Shown here: piece after piece, positions 22,542 through 35,370 of the stretch
Layout: every line of letters begins with the position of its first letter
Numbering within the stretch: position 1 is the stretch's first letter
Assembly (NCBI GenBank): GCA_030686995.1
Contig: CM060685.1
Span: 127,373,823-127,437,822, forward strand
Source of the DNA: Artemisia argyi
Lineage: Eukaryota; Streptophyta; Magnoliopsida; Asterales; Asteraceae
Direction of reading: 5' to 3'
Length of the DNA stretch: 64,000 bases
Position numbers and translations under genes: made by a program
The notes under the pieces: model-generated
Seen by the model: only the letters and a program-made list of their open reading frames with translations
Databases searched by the model: none
What the model was told of the DNA's origin: nothing

Positions 22542-23899
22542 AAGCAGCATATGGTTTTCATTCAACCTTTTGACTATCAAAGCAGCACATAGTTCACCTT
22601 ATTGCTTGTTTAGTCTATTGTCCCATTTTCAGTTCCAACCATCTCTATCTGTAGTCAAAATAACAAATAAAATAAATAAGTATGTGTGTATCAATGAATG
22701 GAATCAAAAATAAATTGAAATGGGAACCTGAGCATCAAATGCTACAACGATTTAGCTTGCGATCAGGTCCATTAAACATCCATCAAAAAAATACTTTTCA
22801 CGAATTTTAGAAGCAAACCACCCTGACCGAGCCATGGTCTTTTGTTAAGAAATAAGACTCTATTTTCTGGAGCATATGACACCATATTGCTTCTGCATAC
22901 GCTTTTTGTATAACCTGACCAGAAACAATCTGCTAAGCTAAATTGAAACAATCTGCTCAACAAAAGAAAACCTATGTATGAGATTGCTTATTTATAGTTT
23001 TTTATAGGGCCTTTTGGAATTGCTTATTTTAAATGATTTTCATCCGCATTCAGTTTCAAAAACAAATCCCAAACACTACTATTCAATATTTAATAATAAT
23101 TATATCGAATTCAACCAAAAACCCTAAAAATCACAATTAGGGTATACTTAAATTACCACATGCTAAGGTAACATAGATTGATACAACATTAATGAATCAA
23201 TACCTAGGCATCAACATATCTACCAGCTTTGCTACTCCTTAATGATTCATGGAATTGGTTAAAGAGAATTGGCTACAAACCTAATCCCTAATTCATTATA
23301 CATTAAAATTGATCGGTTAACCTAATTCTTTCAATCGAAACAAAAGTTGAAAATAACGATTACCTTAGAAGAATTAAGAATCTGGTTGATTTCAGATAGA
23401 GTGGAGAGAAGTGATTTGAATTATGTTTTTGAATTGCGTTTCAAAACAAAGAAGAAACCAAAAATTTTAGGATATTTGCCAGCTCCCTTATTTTTCTCCA
23501 GTATTTGTTGAAAAAACATTTTGAAAATCTTTCTAAAAGTAGGGATGTTTACACGTGTAGTTTTTAGGGAATTTTGGGAGAGTTTTGTGCCTCTAAAAAT
23601 AGCAATCACACTTGTTCTATATATAGGTTGAGATATATATACATCAAGTTTATAAAAAACGTTATACATAAGTAATAAACCCGAAAAACTAAATTATCCT
23701 TGCATCTTTCGTCGTTTCTTTAAATAAAACTTTTGTCATCAGAGTAGTCGTCAAAACCTTCTACACTTGTTATATGAGTGGTAGAACCATAGAAATGAGT
23801 TAAAAACTTGAAATTGATTTATAAAGTTACCATGCCCAAGCCCAAATCCCTTATATCAGTAAGTCTAGCCCAAATACTAGTAAATCCTTTAAAAACTTC

Positions 23900-24370
23900 A
23901 AAATAAGGCGTCACGCCTCGCGTTAAGCCGCGCCTTTTCGCGCCTCATTACACGTCATTCCTTAAGAAGACGCCTTGGTATGTTTTGTAACGCCGAGGCC
24001 ATGCCTCGCACGTTAGCAACCCTACTTGAAATAGATGGAGGGGGCGTATGTGTTGACACTCGAATTAAATGATCAAACACTCTAATTGTTTGATATAGTT
24101 AGTCTCTAGGTAGTTTCTATGTTAGCATTCACTAATATCGATGAATGTTAAATTCAAAAAAAAAAAAAAGAAAAAAAAATAAAAAAAAGTTTCAAAATTC
24201 GTCACCTCTACTAGGCGCGCCTAGGCTTAAGGCTCTAAAGTATAAGAGGCCGCGCTTTTTGTGAGCCTTGTGTATGTTCGGAGCCTCGATCTGTATGTTC
24301 GGAGCCTCGATCTGAAAAAAGCCATAGAGCTTGAGCCTTGGAGCGTCTTAAGGCGCGCATTTTAATCAAT
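23900..24370. repeat. GC-rich GCCTCGCG/AGGCGCGC repeat region
   Basis: Two blocks rich in GGCGTCACGCCTCGCG and AGGCGCGCCTAGGC-type words contrast with AT-rich surroundings. They include a perfect 21-bp tandem duplication (GTATGTTCGGAGCCTCGATCT, 24272-24313). The end AAGGCGCGCATTTTAAT resembles termini of degenerate plant repeats. I cannot assign a class. Confidence 0.5.
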
Positions 24371-25439
24371 AAGACTTCATATTTCTCTAAAAATTTGAAG
24401 GGCAAGAAGAGCTTTTTGACTTATATTTGCGCGCGCGCGCACAAAAAAGTAAAAAAAATAAATAAATAATAAAAAAAAAAAAAATCCCTAAGCCTCATTG
24501 CAAAGTCATCCAAACATACTAAACATCATCCATTTTTAGCCATGCATTAAAATTGTGACATCGCTCTCTTCACATCTCTTAGACCACCACCTCTCGACTT
24601 TTCTCTTATACCCAGTGGCGGAGACAGGAAATGTGATTGCAGGGGGCAATCGAGCACTAATCGGGGTTAAATAACATTTTGGGAGATGCCACCTTTTAGC
24701 GTAATTTGAAACAAGTTGGGTCAGGTTTGATTGAAGTTATACCAACAACGTATTCCGTCTTCCACCTCCACCATTGGAAACCACTGTCTACTGCCAGAAG
24801 GAAACAAAAGAATTTCAAAACCAAGGCAACCTATTCGTCATTGCCTCTTTAAGCAAAGACCATGCTAGTTTCATTTCATATGCCATTAATTTGTGATTAG
24901 AGGCTGTTTGGGATTGCTATATTATGGTGTCTCTCATAACAACCACGAGTAACAAAAAGGGAGCAAACACAAAATCAGCCAATATGGGGACTGATGGGGA
25001 CTGGTCTCAGGTTTTATGGTTACCGGTCCGGACAGGAAATCTTGTGTTCGGAAATATGGACATTTTGGTAATTACTCGACACATATTGTCCTCTCAATGC
25101 CCCAAAACAACAATCGCAATAACAAGTATATAGAAGATGAATTAAACACAACAACGTTTCCTCATGTCCTGTAATAAACTGATGCAACTCTTTCTTATAT
25201 AGCAACAAAGTACATTAAATTTTAACAGAAATCTAACATAGAGAACACTTGCAGTGAAGCAAAATGAACTTAAACCATATAACCATACAATCTGAAATAC
25301 TAATGATTCATACCATGATATCAAGTTACAAAAAGTTTGAAAATACCATCATGTACTTATCTTACACCATACAATCTGAAAATACGTTGATACATAAAGA
25401 AAACCAGAATACATAATGGAACGAACTCACATAATGGTG

Positions 25440-25785
25440 TCACTCTAGTGCAAGATACGATATCAAAAGCCACACATACAGCGTTACCAACACGACGGCG
25501 AGTGCTTTTGCGTAAAGCCTACGATTCAGATAAGAAGTAGACATCCTTCGTGCAACTACCAAGAACGCCATGCTACAGTATGCTAGAGACATAATGTTTC
25601 CCTGTTCCCGCATCAACCTGAAAGATTGTAAATATGATTTAGTAAAAAGAGCGTAAATAAAGTAGGATTACTATAGATACACAAATTTCATACCTCAAGA
25701 TTTTTAGAACAAACTTTTCCATTTGATTTTGATGTTGATCCCAACTAATAGAACCCAAATAGTGTATGTTTGTCCACCTACGAAA
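25440..25785 (-). CDS. Last two exons of an unrecognised small membrane protein gene
   Basis: The minus strand shows two exons with consensus splice sites: 25785-25694 (acceptor CAG before TTTCG, donor GAG/GTATG) and 25617-25440 (acceptor TTTCAG before GTTGATG, stop TGA). They join in frame to about 89 residues with no internal stop. The first exon gives a polar stretch (FRRWTNIHYLGSISWDQHQ). The second gives two hydrophobic segments, IMSLAYCSMAFLVVA and ALAVVLVTLYVWLLISYLAL, separated by a basic loop (RRMSTSYLNRRLYAK). This looks like the C-terminus of a small tail-anchored or two-span membrane protein. I do not recognise the family, and upstream exons, expected above 25.8 kb, could not be placed. 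The two-exon agreement makes it more than a chance frame. Confidence 0.5.
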
Positions 25786-26120
25786 CTGATTGAGACAAAG
25801 AAACTAATCAGACTGTTAGTCAAACTTATAGATAAACAAGGCTTGTATCTTTACATCTCTTCTAATAAGCAATTGATCAATAATACACACTCGTAATCAT
25901 ATCGGGTACTTCCATAATAAAACATCTTAACATAAATAAACAGAGCTACTGATTTAAAAGCATATGTACAATTGCTAAATCTTTTTACTTTATACGTTAG
26001 AGTAATGCAATTGTCAAAATGAAAATACCAAGTTCCAACAACCAGATTGATTAGGACATGTGCAGAGCATGAACAATGGTGGTAGCACTAGTAATGAGCA
26101 AGTCATTCTATTCTCTCTCT

Positions 26121-26166
<46 letters not shown>

Positions 26167-28074
26167 GTGCAAAGGTAAATTTATATTAATTCATCAACCA
26201 AATGTACATTATAAGTATTCACACTGTCAACTTGGACAAACCCAATGACAGATTCAAACTAAACTAACATTGCTCAATATCAGACATATCTATTCTATAT
26301 CTCTGATGAAAACATATTCTTCAACAAGACTTATACTTTCCAAATCACAACTGCATCCATCATAGAAACCAGTTGGAGATTACCTTTTATGCACCACCAT
26401 CTAGCTACATTTCCTCTATATCTATCCACCATGGTCATTCAACCATCCACCCACAATAACCATAGCAGATTAGATAAGAGGCATCACTAGGAACCCTTAC
26501 CCTTCCAATCAAGGGCTATGCCATGCATCCTACATTTCCATCTCTTAGAATGGCTTCAGATACATGGGAACGCACTCCTTGAGGGAAGCCAACCATTCCT
26601 CCTTGATGATGTATTGGAAAGACCAAGAAGGATCATCTTTCATTCCTCTCTATTCAATCCATCATACATCATCCGCCAAACCATTACCCGTCTCAGTGTA
26701 TAATCCTACTTTATGGTACATCTTTATGAATTAGACCTCCTATTGTGACCCCATATACTTACCAAACTTCCTCCCAAGGCCAAGTTTTACAAGTATAATG
26801 TGGCACAATAGGTAGAGTCACACCAATAAGAATCCAAGATACAAGGTCTTATACACTGAATGGTTTGCATAAAATTTTGCACAATTCAGAGAAGTGCAAT
26901 AACAGACACTGTTACATTCCCACCACCACCACAAAACCATCTCTAATCACTGAAATCTTGCTATCCCAAACACCCCTTTATTAAAGTCATTCTATTCTCT
27001 GCTACAATATAATTAGCAAGTTCACAAATTCCAACTTCCAAGTATAAACGAAAGCCGAAAGGTAGTTTAAATTGAATTTTGAATGAAATGAATAGAATTT
27101 CAAGAGTGGATCCAATAACATCAGCTTTGATTTTGATCACTTACTCTCTGTTATTATATTTTTGCAGTGCGAAATTTGGCAAAAGTATATGGATGTAGAC
27201 ATGTAGTAAACATACAATCATGTTTTAAAAATACAATAGCGAACCTATCTGGTGATCTACATTTTATAAAATGAAATAATTCTTTAAGTACGGACCTGTC
27301 TTGTGAAGATGGCAAAATGGACTGGTTCGGTAGTGTTCTGTAACTGGTCAAACGGGTTGGCCCTCTATGAAATTTATCTCTTTCTTTTTTCATAATAACC
27401 AGTTATAGCACAAACGTATTAAACTACTTACAGCATCTAGAGGTCATAAGTTATACAAATTAATCTAGAAATGGGTCGATTCCGGTTATATATATCACGA
27501 CAAACGGGTCAAATGAGTGAAATTTAAGAACTTCGGCTAAAATATATAGGGTCAAACAGGTGGAAGGTCACCCCACTCTGTATTTAGATGCTTACCTAAG
27601 TCGATTTATTCCAAAAGTTCACATCATTATTTTACATGTATCTCAACAAACTGATCATCTCCATTATTTCACATCAAATTTCTGCACATTTTTGTAGATT
27701 TTCCTGACACTGAGTCATAAACAGTAGTTATTGTAAACTAAAAGGTAGTATTAGCAATTTCAAGTTATTGGATGAAGAGAAGAAGATCAAGACACATTAG
27801 TACATAAATACTGTAAGTCTAGAGAAAAATATATTAATTAAATACTGTAATAATGTCTGAAGCATGAAACCTGGTTAGGACATAACATGATATGAACATA
27901 TGTGTTCAGCAGAAACATACCAAAGTTCAGATCAAATGAAACAAAGCTTAGATGATCATCTGGATCTCTTCTTCACTTAAAATCCTTAATGCTTCTTCAT
28001 CTTTAATATCAAACTAGCCCCAAGAACTTACGGAATAAAATCACTGGATAGAATACTTACAAAAAAAAAAAAAA

Positions 28075-28108
<34 letters not shown>

Positions 28109-29080
28109 CTTTTCACCTAGTGGTATCAAAGGTGGGCATCATACCGAGTTACTATTTATCGGTTGTTGTTGAAAAAGCAATAAGAGCACTGGAAAGAAGA
28201 CGATGATGTTTATCAACGAAGAGAATGTTGATGCAGTGATGAAGAAGCCACTTCTCCCAGACCCATAGGGAAGAGCAGCTATGTTTGCATGTACGCATAA
28301 GACTAAAACATGCAGCCGGCAGCCAGGTCAGATGCACACACCTCTTTATAAGTTGTTAAGAGTTACTAAACATCAACTAATTCTACACGACTTGAATATT
28401 TTGCCTATGGTGGTATTGAATAGTCATAAATTTACCATAACAAAACAGCATCAAGTCTTAAGACGATGAAACTCAACCAATCATAATGATAAATGTGTAA
28501 AAGCTAGATGATCACCAAGGTATTGATAACTTACTTCTACAACATACATGTGGTTACATAATACTAAATTAGTATCCCCAGGAGTCATTAATTTGTATAA
28601 ACAGGTGAAAAGTATATGATCCAAGTAAAAGTCTCTGCTTTTATACCTCTCCTGCAAAGCGTGTTTCAGTGTTCATCATCTTAAAATCTGGTATAAACCA
28701 TTCTTCTATGAAAACTCTATAAACTTCGAAAGCATACAGCAAAGCAGGGGCGAACCTACCTTACATATAAATTTCAGATAGCAAGTACTACCTTTTTATA
28801 GGACCTAAACTTAGCGGTGGATAAGGACATACACATACCTTTGATATTGATTAAGATGGAACCTCTATATTAGATTGTTTTAACCCGTCAGCAATTTATA
28901 ACAATATTGAATTTATTAAATATACTATTGAAAAAGCCTTTTTATCTCTCTAACTAAATTATTTAATCATATGCGGAAGAAACAATTGTTCATATGACCC
29001 TTAAAAAAATAGCAAAAAGCTAAACTGTAGAACAACCAAAAGAGAATTGAGTCATTTGACATATTCTAGTAACCATATGT
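25786..29080. other. Intergenic or intronic region with homopolymer tracts
   Basis: There is a roughly 56-base T tract at 26108-26165, directly followed by GGTGCAAAGGTAAATTTATATTAAT. This reads on the minus strand like a retroposon 3' end with a poly(A) tail, so 26166 to about 26760 may be a 5'-truncated LINE or SINE. An interrupted A tract lies at 28060-28106. The rest may be introns of the gene whose last exons lie at 25.4-25.8 kb. No coding exon is supported. Confidence 0.35.
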
Positions 29081-29176
29081 TGGGCGTGTGTCGGATTGCT
29101 TATGTTTTCTGCAAATTTCTAAGCTTGCGTTACCCAAACTACTTCAGCCTGTCTGCTTATCTCAAAGGAAAATATG

Positions 29177-29217
<41 letters not shown>

Positions 29218-29310
29218 CAAAATAAGCAAATCCAAAACTATTTAATGAACTCGTTCGTTAACTATAAGAAGCTTATAAGTACTAAAAAAAACCCAATTCC
29301 AAACACCCCT
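29081..29310. repeat. Small MITE-like element
   Basis: The left end GGGCGTGTGTCGGATTGCTTAT is an imperfect inverse of the right end CCCAATTCCAAACACCCCT. Inside is a T tract of about 39 bases (29179-29217). The ends belong to the GGGGTGTTTGG type common in this window. No clear target duplication was found. Confidence 0.45.
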
Positions 29311-30190
29311 GCCAGACAATAATAGTTTCTCTAGACGATTTCAGGGCCGGTCGGTGGTCATACCACAAACAGCTTAAACAAATGGCCTATTGGTAATGCG
29401 GATAACCTAATCATAAACGGTTCAAAACCGACTAGGTACAACGTAAACATTTGGAGGTGGCAAGAAAAATAATCGTAAATTGCCACAATGATACCTACTA
29501 CCTATCTTGGTTAGGTCGTGTACATCTGACTCAAAGACTCGCCCTCCCCGTCCGGGTAACCCGAACCTAGAAAACCTCATCCGTTTACTCGTTTGTTTCA
29601 TACTTATAAGCATGGAGGAAACGAGAACTAAAAATGACCATTTATGAAAAACTAAATAAGACTACAAACACATTTTTAATACAACAATTTCAGCTGACAA
29701 ATATAAATGCATTAATGTTATTGTAACTATATAAACAATAACACTGAAAATTAAGGTTTTGAGAATCGGAATGTACCAAACGCCGGTGGAGTCCAAGAGT
29801 TTCTAGAAGCGTCAGCAAGGGTTTGTCTTGTGGAGGCAAGTGATAAAAGGGCGGGGGAATTAGAGGGTGTTTGGTAGTGTTTGTTTATTTATGAGAAATG
29901 TAAAGAAAGAAAATATGTCTGACGCAAAGATTTTTAGAGTTTTTTGGGTTACCTTTAGCAAATGAGATTTTTGAATTTTAGTTGAGTTTTGCTATTTTTA
30001 AGAAAAACTCATTTTTTCAATGCTTTTTTATAAAGTTGTGAGCGATGAGCAGTGAGTTATAGCTACTGCGCACAGATACTGCTTACAGCTCACAGCTAAT
30101 TTTGCCAAACATAGCCAATATCTTTTTGTTGGTACATGGTAATTTTTAAGGCTCTTCTCAAAATGTCATGCCACAACTTCATTCAATATT

Positions 30191-30442
30191 GACACATGTC
30201 CATTTTATTCACTTTTATTGGCCCATAAAATCTAGTATAAGTGATTAACTGACGGCTGCTCAACTGCTCATTGGAATAAGTACATGGTTATATGTAACTT
30301 ATCTTTCCTAAGGTATTTTGCACGTGGTTATATGTACCTTTTAGTATCGAGCCTCTAATTTAACGGTTGAGTAGCAGTCGGTTGAGCATTTGTACCAGAT
30401 TTGTGAGCCCATCAAAATTAGTAACAAAGTGAACATGTGTCG
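30191..30442. repeat. Foldback repeat with ~80-bp imperfect arms
   Basis: The left arm begins GACACATGTCCATTTTATTCACTTTT and runs through GCTGCTCAACTGCTC. The right arm ends AGTAACAAAGTGAACATGTGTCG and is its imperfect inverse. About 90 bp separate the arms. It is consistent with a MITE of unknown superfamily. Confidence 0.7.
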
Positions 30443-30687
30443 CACGGAGTTACGGATTTAAAATGACAACCAAAACCCATAATGTCATATACACCCAATT
30501 TAAACACAAAATTTGTCATATCTACCCATTTTATTATTTAATCAGTTAAAAACTGAATTTACTTTATTAAATACCCATTATACCCTTTATATAAACACAT
30601 CTCCTTGTGATAAGAAACATGTACAAATCTAACCGACCACTATATGATAATACCAACATTTGTAGTTAGGTCCAAAATCTTCTTTAA

Positions 30688-31980
30688 TCTATACTACTTC
30701 TAATGAAGGAAAGACTCTCTCTCCAAAAAAATCTGATATACAAAAAATGATGCATGGTTTACAACACTTTAAAGCAAGCAATTTTCATAATTACAAAAAC
30801 CAAAGCATTTTGTACAACAAAAACTAGCATAAATCGAAATTTAGACCACTTTCCTTAGAATTTTACATTAATAGCATTAAAAACACCCATACACCCAATA
30901 TTACAATCATTTAAACATAATGTACAACTCTCATTATACATTAATAGCATTAAAAACACCTCTACACCCAATATTACAATCATTTAAACACAATGTACAA
31001 CCCTCATTCTACAATAGCATTAATATTACAATCATTTTAACACAATGTACGACCCTCATTCTACATTAATAACATTTAAAACACCCCTACACCCACTATT
31101 ACAATAATTTAAACATAATGTACAACCCTCATTCTACATTAATAACATTAAAAACACCCATACACCCAATATTATAATCATTTAAACACAATGTACAACC
31201 CTCCATATTAACCTAAATACGAACCTGTGACCAAGACTCGATTTAATAAAACTCGACTCGATACACAAGGCTGTGAGCTCAAGCTCACGACATCCCTTGT
31301 TTTCGCGACTCAATAACAACGACAACAACAAAATGAAAGAAAATGATACCAAACAATTATTTAGCTTCATATTTATTAGTTTTAATTTTTATTTAATCAA
31401 AAACTCTTGAAAATTCATGTACTTATCCCCCACCGTCGTTAGAACGACAAAAAAGGTGGTGGGTTTTCCTACATTCGACCGCCGGTATCAACAAAACGAG
31501 AGAGAGATAGTTTTGGTGATGAACTTGAGTTGTGGTGGTGTTAATCGTGGTGTTGGGAGGTGTTTCTTGGCGCGTGATGTACGTCAAAATGATGAGGAGG
31601 TTGTAAGGAGTGTGGTTGAGGTAGCGGTGAGTTTAAGTGGCCGGTGGTGGTGTTTGTTTGGCCGGAAAAACGACTGGAGAAGAAGAAAAAATAGGGTGCG
31701 GCTGGTTTCAGAGAGAAAGGGTATCAAACCCTAATTGGGGGTATAATGAGATTTATATAGGAAAGTGTTTTGGACCTTGTGTGAACCCTATTGCACCCTT
31801 AGTGACTAAGATTGTAAATATATGCTAGGGTAGGAAGTGTAGTTTACTAAATCTTTTAGTATTTCGTTCTCGAGGCAAATTTAGGTGTCGGAATGACTTC
31901 CCGTGACATTTTTATTAATTTCATCGAAAAATTTATTTCAGCGTACCCGTCGCTGCAACGCGCGGGTACCCTACTACTAG
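30688..31980 (+). mobile_element. Non-autonomous Helitron 1
   Basis: The 5' end TCTATACTACTTCTAATG follows an A. The 3' end carries a GC-rich hairpin (GTACCCG..GCGCGGGTAC) followed by CTACTACTAG and then T. These are Helitron rules: TC start, hairpin, CTRR end, A/T target. Helitron 2 (37918-39841) has matching ends. No Rep/helicase is encoded. A 105-codon open frame at 31417-31734 on the plus strand has no recognisable domain and might be captured sequence. Confidence 0.8.
30864..31204. repeat. ~73-bp tandem repeat inside Helitron 1
   Basis: There are five copies, the third internally deleted, of a unit containing CATTAATAGCATTAAAAACA, CCCATACACCCAATATTACA and CACAATGTACAACCCTCATT. Confidence 0.9.
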
Positions 31981-32271
31981 TTATGTTTAATTCATACACT
32001 GTTAAATTGAAATAAGACGTGTACATATGCACTTTCTTCAAATCTGATCTGATGAGTATTAATCTTTTGAACTGAAAATGGCACATAGCTAGTAGTTGCT
32101 TTTGGCTCATTACCCATTGCAAACTGCTACTGTAGTATTTATTTAAAAAGCACTAAAACCATCAATAATTACAAAGACTATAACTAATAACGTTGAAAAA
32201 CCTATAAAAACTAACCATTTATTGACATACTATACATATATAAAGCCCGACTTAAAAAAAATATATATGTA

Positions 32272-34963
32272 CCAGGCATTCAGACCCGTACGATGCACAC
32301 GGGCTCGATCTAAATGTTCATAGTCATGAAAGCCCGTGCGATGCACATGGACTGTATAGAAGTTTTCAAAGTTTAATACCCGTCTTTTATTTTCGTCATT
32401 TTATATTTGAGACGTATTTTTGTCATTATATATATAAGTTGTCGTGGTAGCATACATTTTGTAAGCATGATACGTATTTAAAATAGTTTCTTGACATGTA
32501 ATCTTTTAAGATGTATTTTTTACGTAATATTTTTTGTCTATTTATTTTGGTATTGACTCTATCGTTTTTTATTGGAACTAATTAATATTAATACATCCGG
32601 CTAAGTTATAACTATTTCTTATGATAATCAATAATGCCCGTGCGATGCACATGGGCTGTATAGAAGTTTTCATATATTTAAAATACGTGCGATGCACATG
32701 GGCTGTATAGATGTTTTCATAGCGTAATATTCGGCATTTATTTTCGTCATTTTATATTTAAGTTGTCATGGTGTCACACATTTACTAAGCTTTATACGTA
32801 TTTAAAATACTTTATTGAGTTACACATTCGCTGTATATAAGTTTTTATAGCGTAATCTTCGACACTTATTTTCGTCATTATATATCTAAGTTGTGATGGT
32901 ATCACCTTTCTAAACATGTCACACATTTAAAATAGTTTATTGACATTAAAAGAGTATATGTGAAGAGATTTTTTTCAAGATATTACATTGAAAAGAGTCT
33001 CGTCACATGTAATATTTTAATATGTATAAGTTACATAAATTATTTTAAATATGAAGTGATGACATTAATGTTGGAGACCTTTTATATTTATCCCCATGCG
33101 ATGCACACAGGTTTGGACTGCCTCAGGACCCATGCGATGCACACAGGTTGGAGCTAATTGTTTTTTTGGTAATGTTCGTGACTAATTTTCGGTTCATGTT
33201 TGATACTCTCATTTTTTGTGATAGACAGACTTCGTTGTTCAAATAAATTACATTATTAAAAGCGAACTATAAAGCAAATTTCTTTTTTAACAAAACTATA
33301 AAAACATAAAACATTAAAGTAATTAGTATATTCAAGAGTATAAATTATAATTCGTATAATAAATTATAGCTCGTATAGTAAAATATTGCATGTTTAATTT
33401 GTAACGTACTATTAATATGAATGCTAAGTGTTTATCTATATTGACACCGATAGTCATGGCATTATTCTTGTTGTTGTTCATTAGAATTTTGTATGTTTTG
33501 TTCATGATACAATTTTCGTGACTTCTCGATCTCTTTCTTTAATGTGAAGAGGTTTTTTGTAAAATGTTATATTTAAATGAGGCTTTTCATATGTAATCTT
33601 TTAATATGAGTAAGTTACATAAATAATTTTTTAATTAATGCATTATTACAATATTTTTTCATAAACTATAATATCGAATTTGGAGCATTCATTAGTAACT
33701 CACTCTAAGTATTTATAGTATGACGACATGAATCACATGATATTAAACTCAAATGAATAATGCTTACCTCGTGATAGGTGTAGAATAACATTTGAAATAC
33801 AATTTTTTTCTCGTTTATATACTTTTTTGATTTAGAAGATTCTTATTGTTAAGATGATCGTATGAAGATATTTTTATTATATACTACCATTTTCAATATG
33901 TAACATTGACATAATTTACATAGTCATACCAAATATCAAAGTCACGCAATATTCCAAGACATTTAATTAAGAAAGTGACATTAACACACCGCAAGACAAA
34001 AAACTACATTAAGAGCAAAAATATTGAAATGCACAAACAAAATGTAGTAATAATTTTTGACTAAAAATTGAATGCTCGTCAAATAAACTTACTTGCTAAC
34101 GAATCAATAGTATTAGCCCGTTTAGCGGTATTACATGAAGTAAAATATTGCATGTTTAATTTGTAACGTACTATTAATATGAATGCTAAGTATTCATCCC
34201 ATCGGTGGCCATGGCATTGTTCTCGTTGTTGTTGTTCTTGTTGTTGTTGTCTTTGTTGTTGTTGTTTATTGGTCTTTTGCATGTTTTGTTCTTGATACAA
34301 TTTTGTGACTTCTCGATCTCTTTCTTTAATGCTTCTTGATGCGTTACAAAAAACAATTAGATATAGTTGATCATAAGTAACTTAAATACAGTTAATCAAT
34401 ATATTGCATTTTCGATCAAAGTAAAAAATATTCGTGCATGTTCCACTTAATTGATAAGACAACGATGTGTAGGATCTCTTAAACCATTTGAGAAGATGAT
34501 GTTACTACCAAACCTCCTAAGCACCATCTTTATGTCCTACATTCTTACACACACAAAACACACATGAAATTTACATAAAATAACATAAATCAATATGCTA
34601 AATAAGTAAGACGATATGATGCTTACTTTACCACCATAATAAGTTGTAGCCCAATGCGCACGCGGTGTGGAGGAAGTTGTGGTTTGTTGTGTGTGATTTT
34701 TGACACATTATATAGTTGATAAAATATTTGTAACTCATAGACGGGAAGGTAAAAAGACTAACCACTAATTGGTGTGTTTAATTTATGCATTCATGGCATT
34801 TTTGGTTTGTATTCTTTGAGGTTTAGAGATAGCTTGAAACATGTTGTACCGTACAAATTTTTGTGTACGATTCCTCATGCAAAACATATTGTACCGTATA
34901 AACTTTTGTGCACAATGCCTCTTGCGCATTAAGTTAAGCACTCCAATCTTTAGATAGTATAGA
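32272..34963 (-). mobile_element. Probable Helitron on the minus strand (3' end clear, 5' end tentative)
   Basis: On the minus strand the sequence ends with a hairpin (32303-32285, CCGTGTGCATCGTACGG), about nine bases, then CTGG before T at 32271. This fits a CTRR/T Helitron 3' end. A candidate TC start (TCTATACTATC) lies at 34963 on the plus scale, but the base outside it is not the expected one. If the start is TCTTCTATAC at 34966, the A rule is met. Inside are several degenerate copies of CCCGTGCGATGCACATGGGC (near 32330, 32640, 32685, 33095 and 33130). Confidence 0.45.
33380..34335. repeat. Direct duplication of ~180 bp, 760 bp apart
   Basis: The stretches starting TAAAATATTGCATGTTTAAT at 33380 and at 34141 match through ATGAATGCTAAGT, the CTTGTTGTTGTT region and GACTTCTCGATCTCTTTC. 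On the minus strand both read as a relic of a K/E/Q-rich protein segment (KEIEKSRKLYHEQN, then glutamines); the second copy has an expanded CAA tract. It may be a captured gene fragment. Confidence 0.75.
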
Positions 34964-35370
34964 AGATATACTTTTCATGTTGCTTAAACTACCTTGTACC
35001 GTACTACAATTTGTGCATAAATCCTCTTGCACATTAAATTAAGTCACCCAATATTGTGTAATTAATATACTTTTGATGTTGCTTACACTACCTTGTACCG
35101 TACAAATTTTTTCAATTACTTGAATCACTAATCTTATGTACTTACCCTTATGCATGACTATTAAATCAATATACTAAGACATGAAACATCCAGATTTCAC
35201 TTTTAATTCTTGGGACATTTATTATGACCCCTTTACATTTATAAGGCCACTTAAGCTTTATATAATATAAGATACACGAAAGATTATAAGACAATAATTA
35301 ATAATTTTCAAATGAACTGATGAACAATCAAAACTATTATTGTAAATGAGTCAATAGTATTAGATACGAG

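Larger units (their letters stand above)
21840..25439. other. Intergenic region without a recognisable gene
   Basis: The region holds AT-rich unique sequence, a T tract at 22213-22234, a pair of inverted repeats near 22341-22541, the short phrase CATCCAAACACCCC typical of small MITE ends near 22447, a GC-rich repeat at 23900-24370, and a (GC)n/(CA)-like run near 24428-24442. Short frames are not conserved in appearance. At 23341-23440 the minus strand shows sequence ending TCTAAG/GTAATCG that could be a 5' untranslated exon with a donor site, but no downstream exon convinced me. Confidence 0.5.

Noticed and set aside
23341..23440. 5' exon of a minus-strand gene
   Set aside because: A good donor-like site exists, but no start codon context or downstream coding exon could be matched.
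28152..28337. 61-codon minus-strand frame (LWVWEKWLLHHCINILFVDK)
   Set aside because: No splice partners, no family resemblance and short; treated as chance.
29757..29840. Exon of a minus-strand gene ending CCGGCGTTTG/GTACATTCC
   Set aside because: Open in more than one phase, no start codon and no partner exon identified; it could be leader sequence of the gene at 25.4-25.8 kb but is unsupported.
31417..31734. 105-codon plus-strand frame in Helitron 1 as a gene
   Set aside because: Low-complexity R/V/G-rich composition and no recognisable motif; kept only as possible captured sequence.
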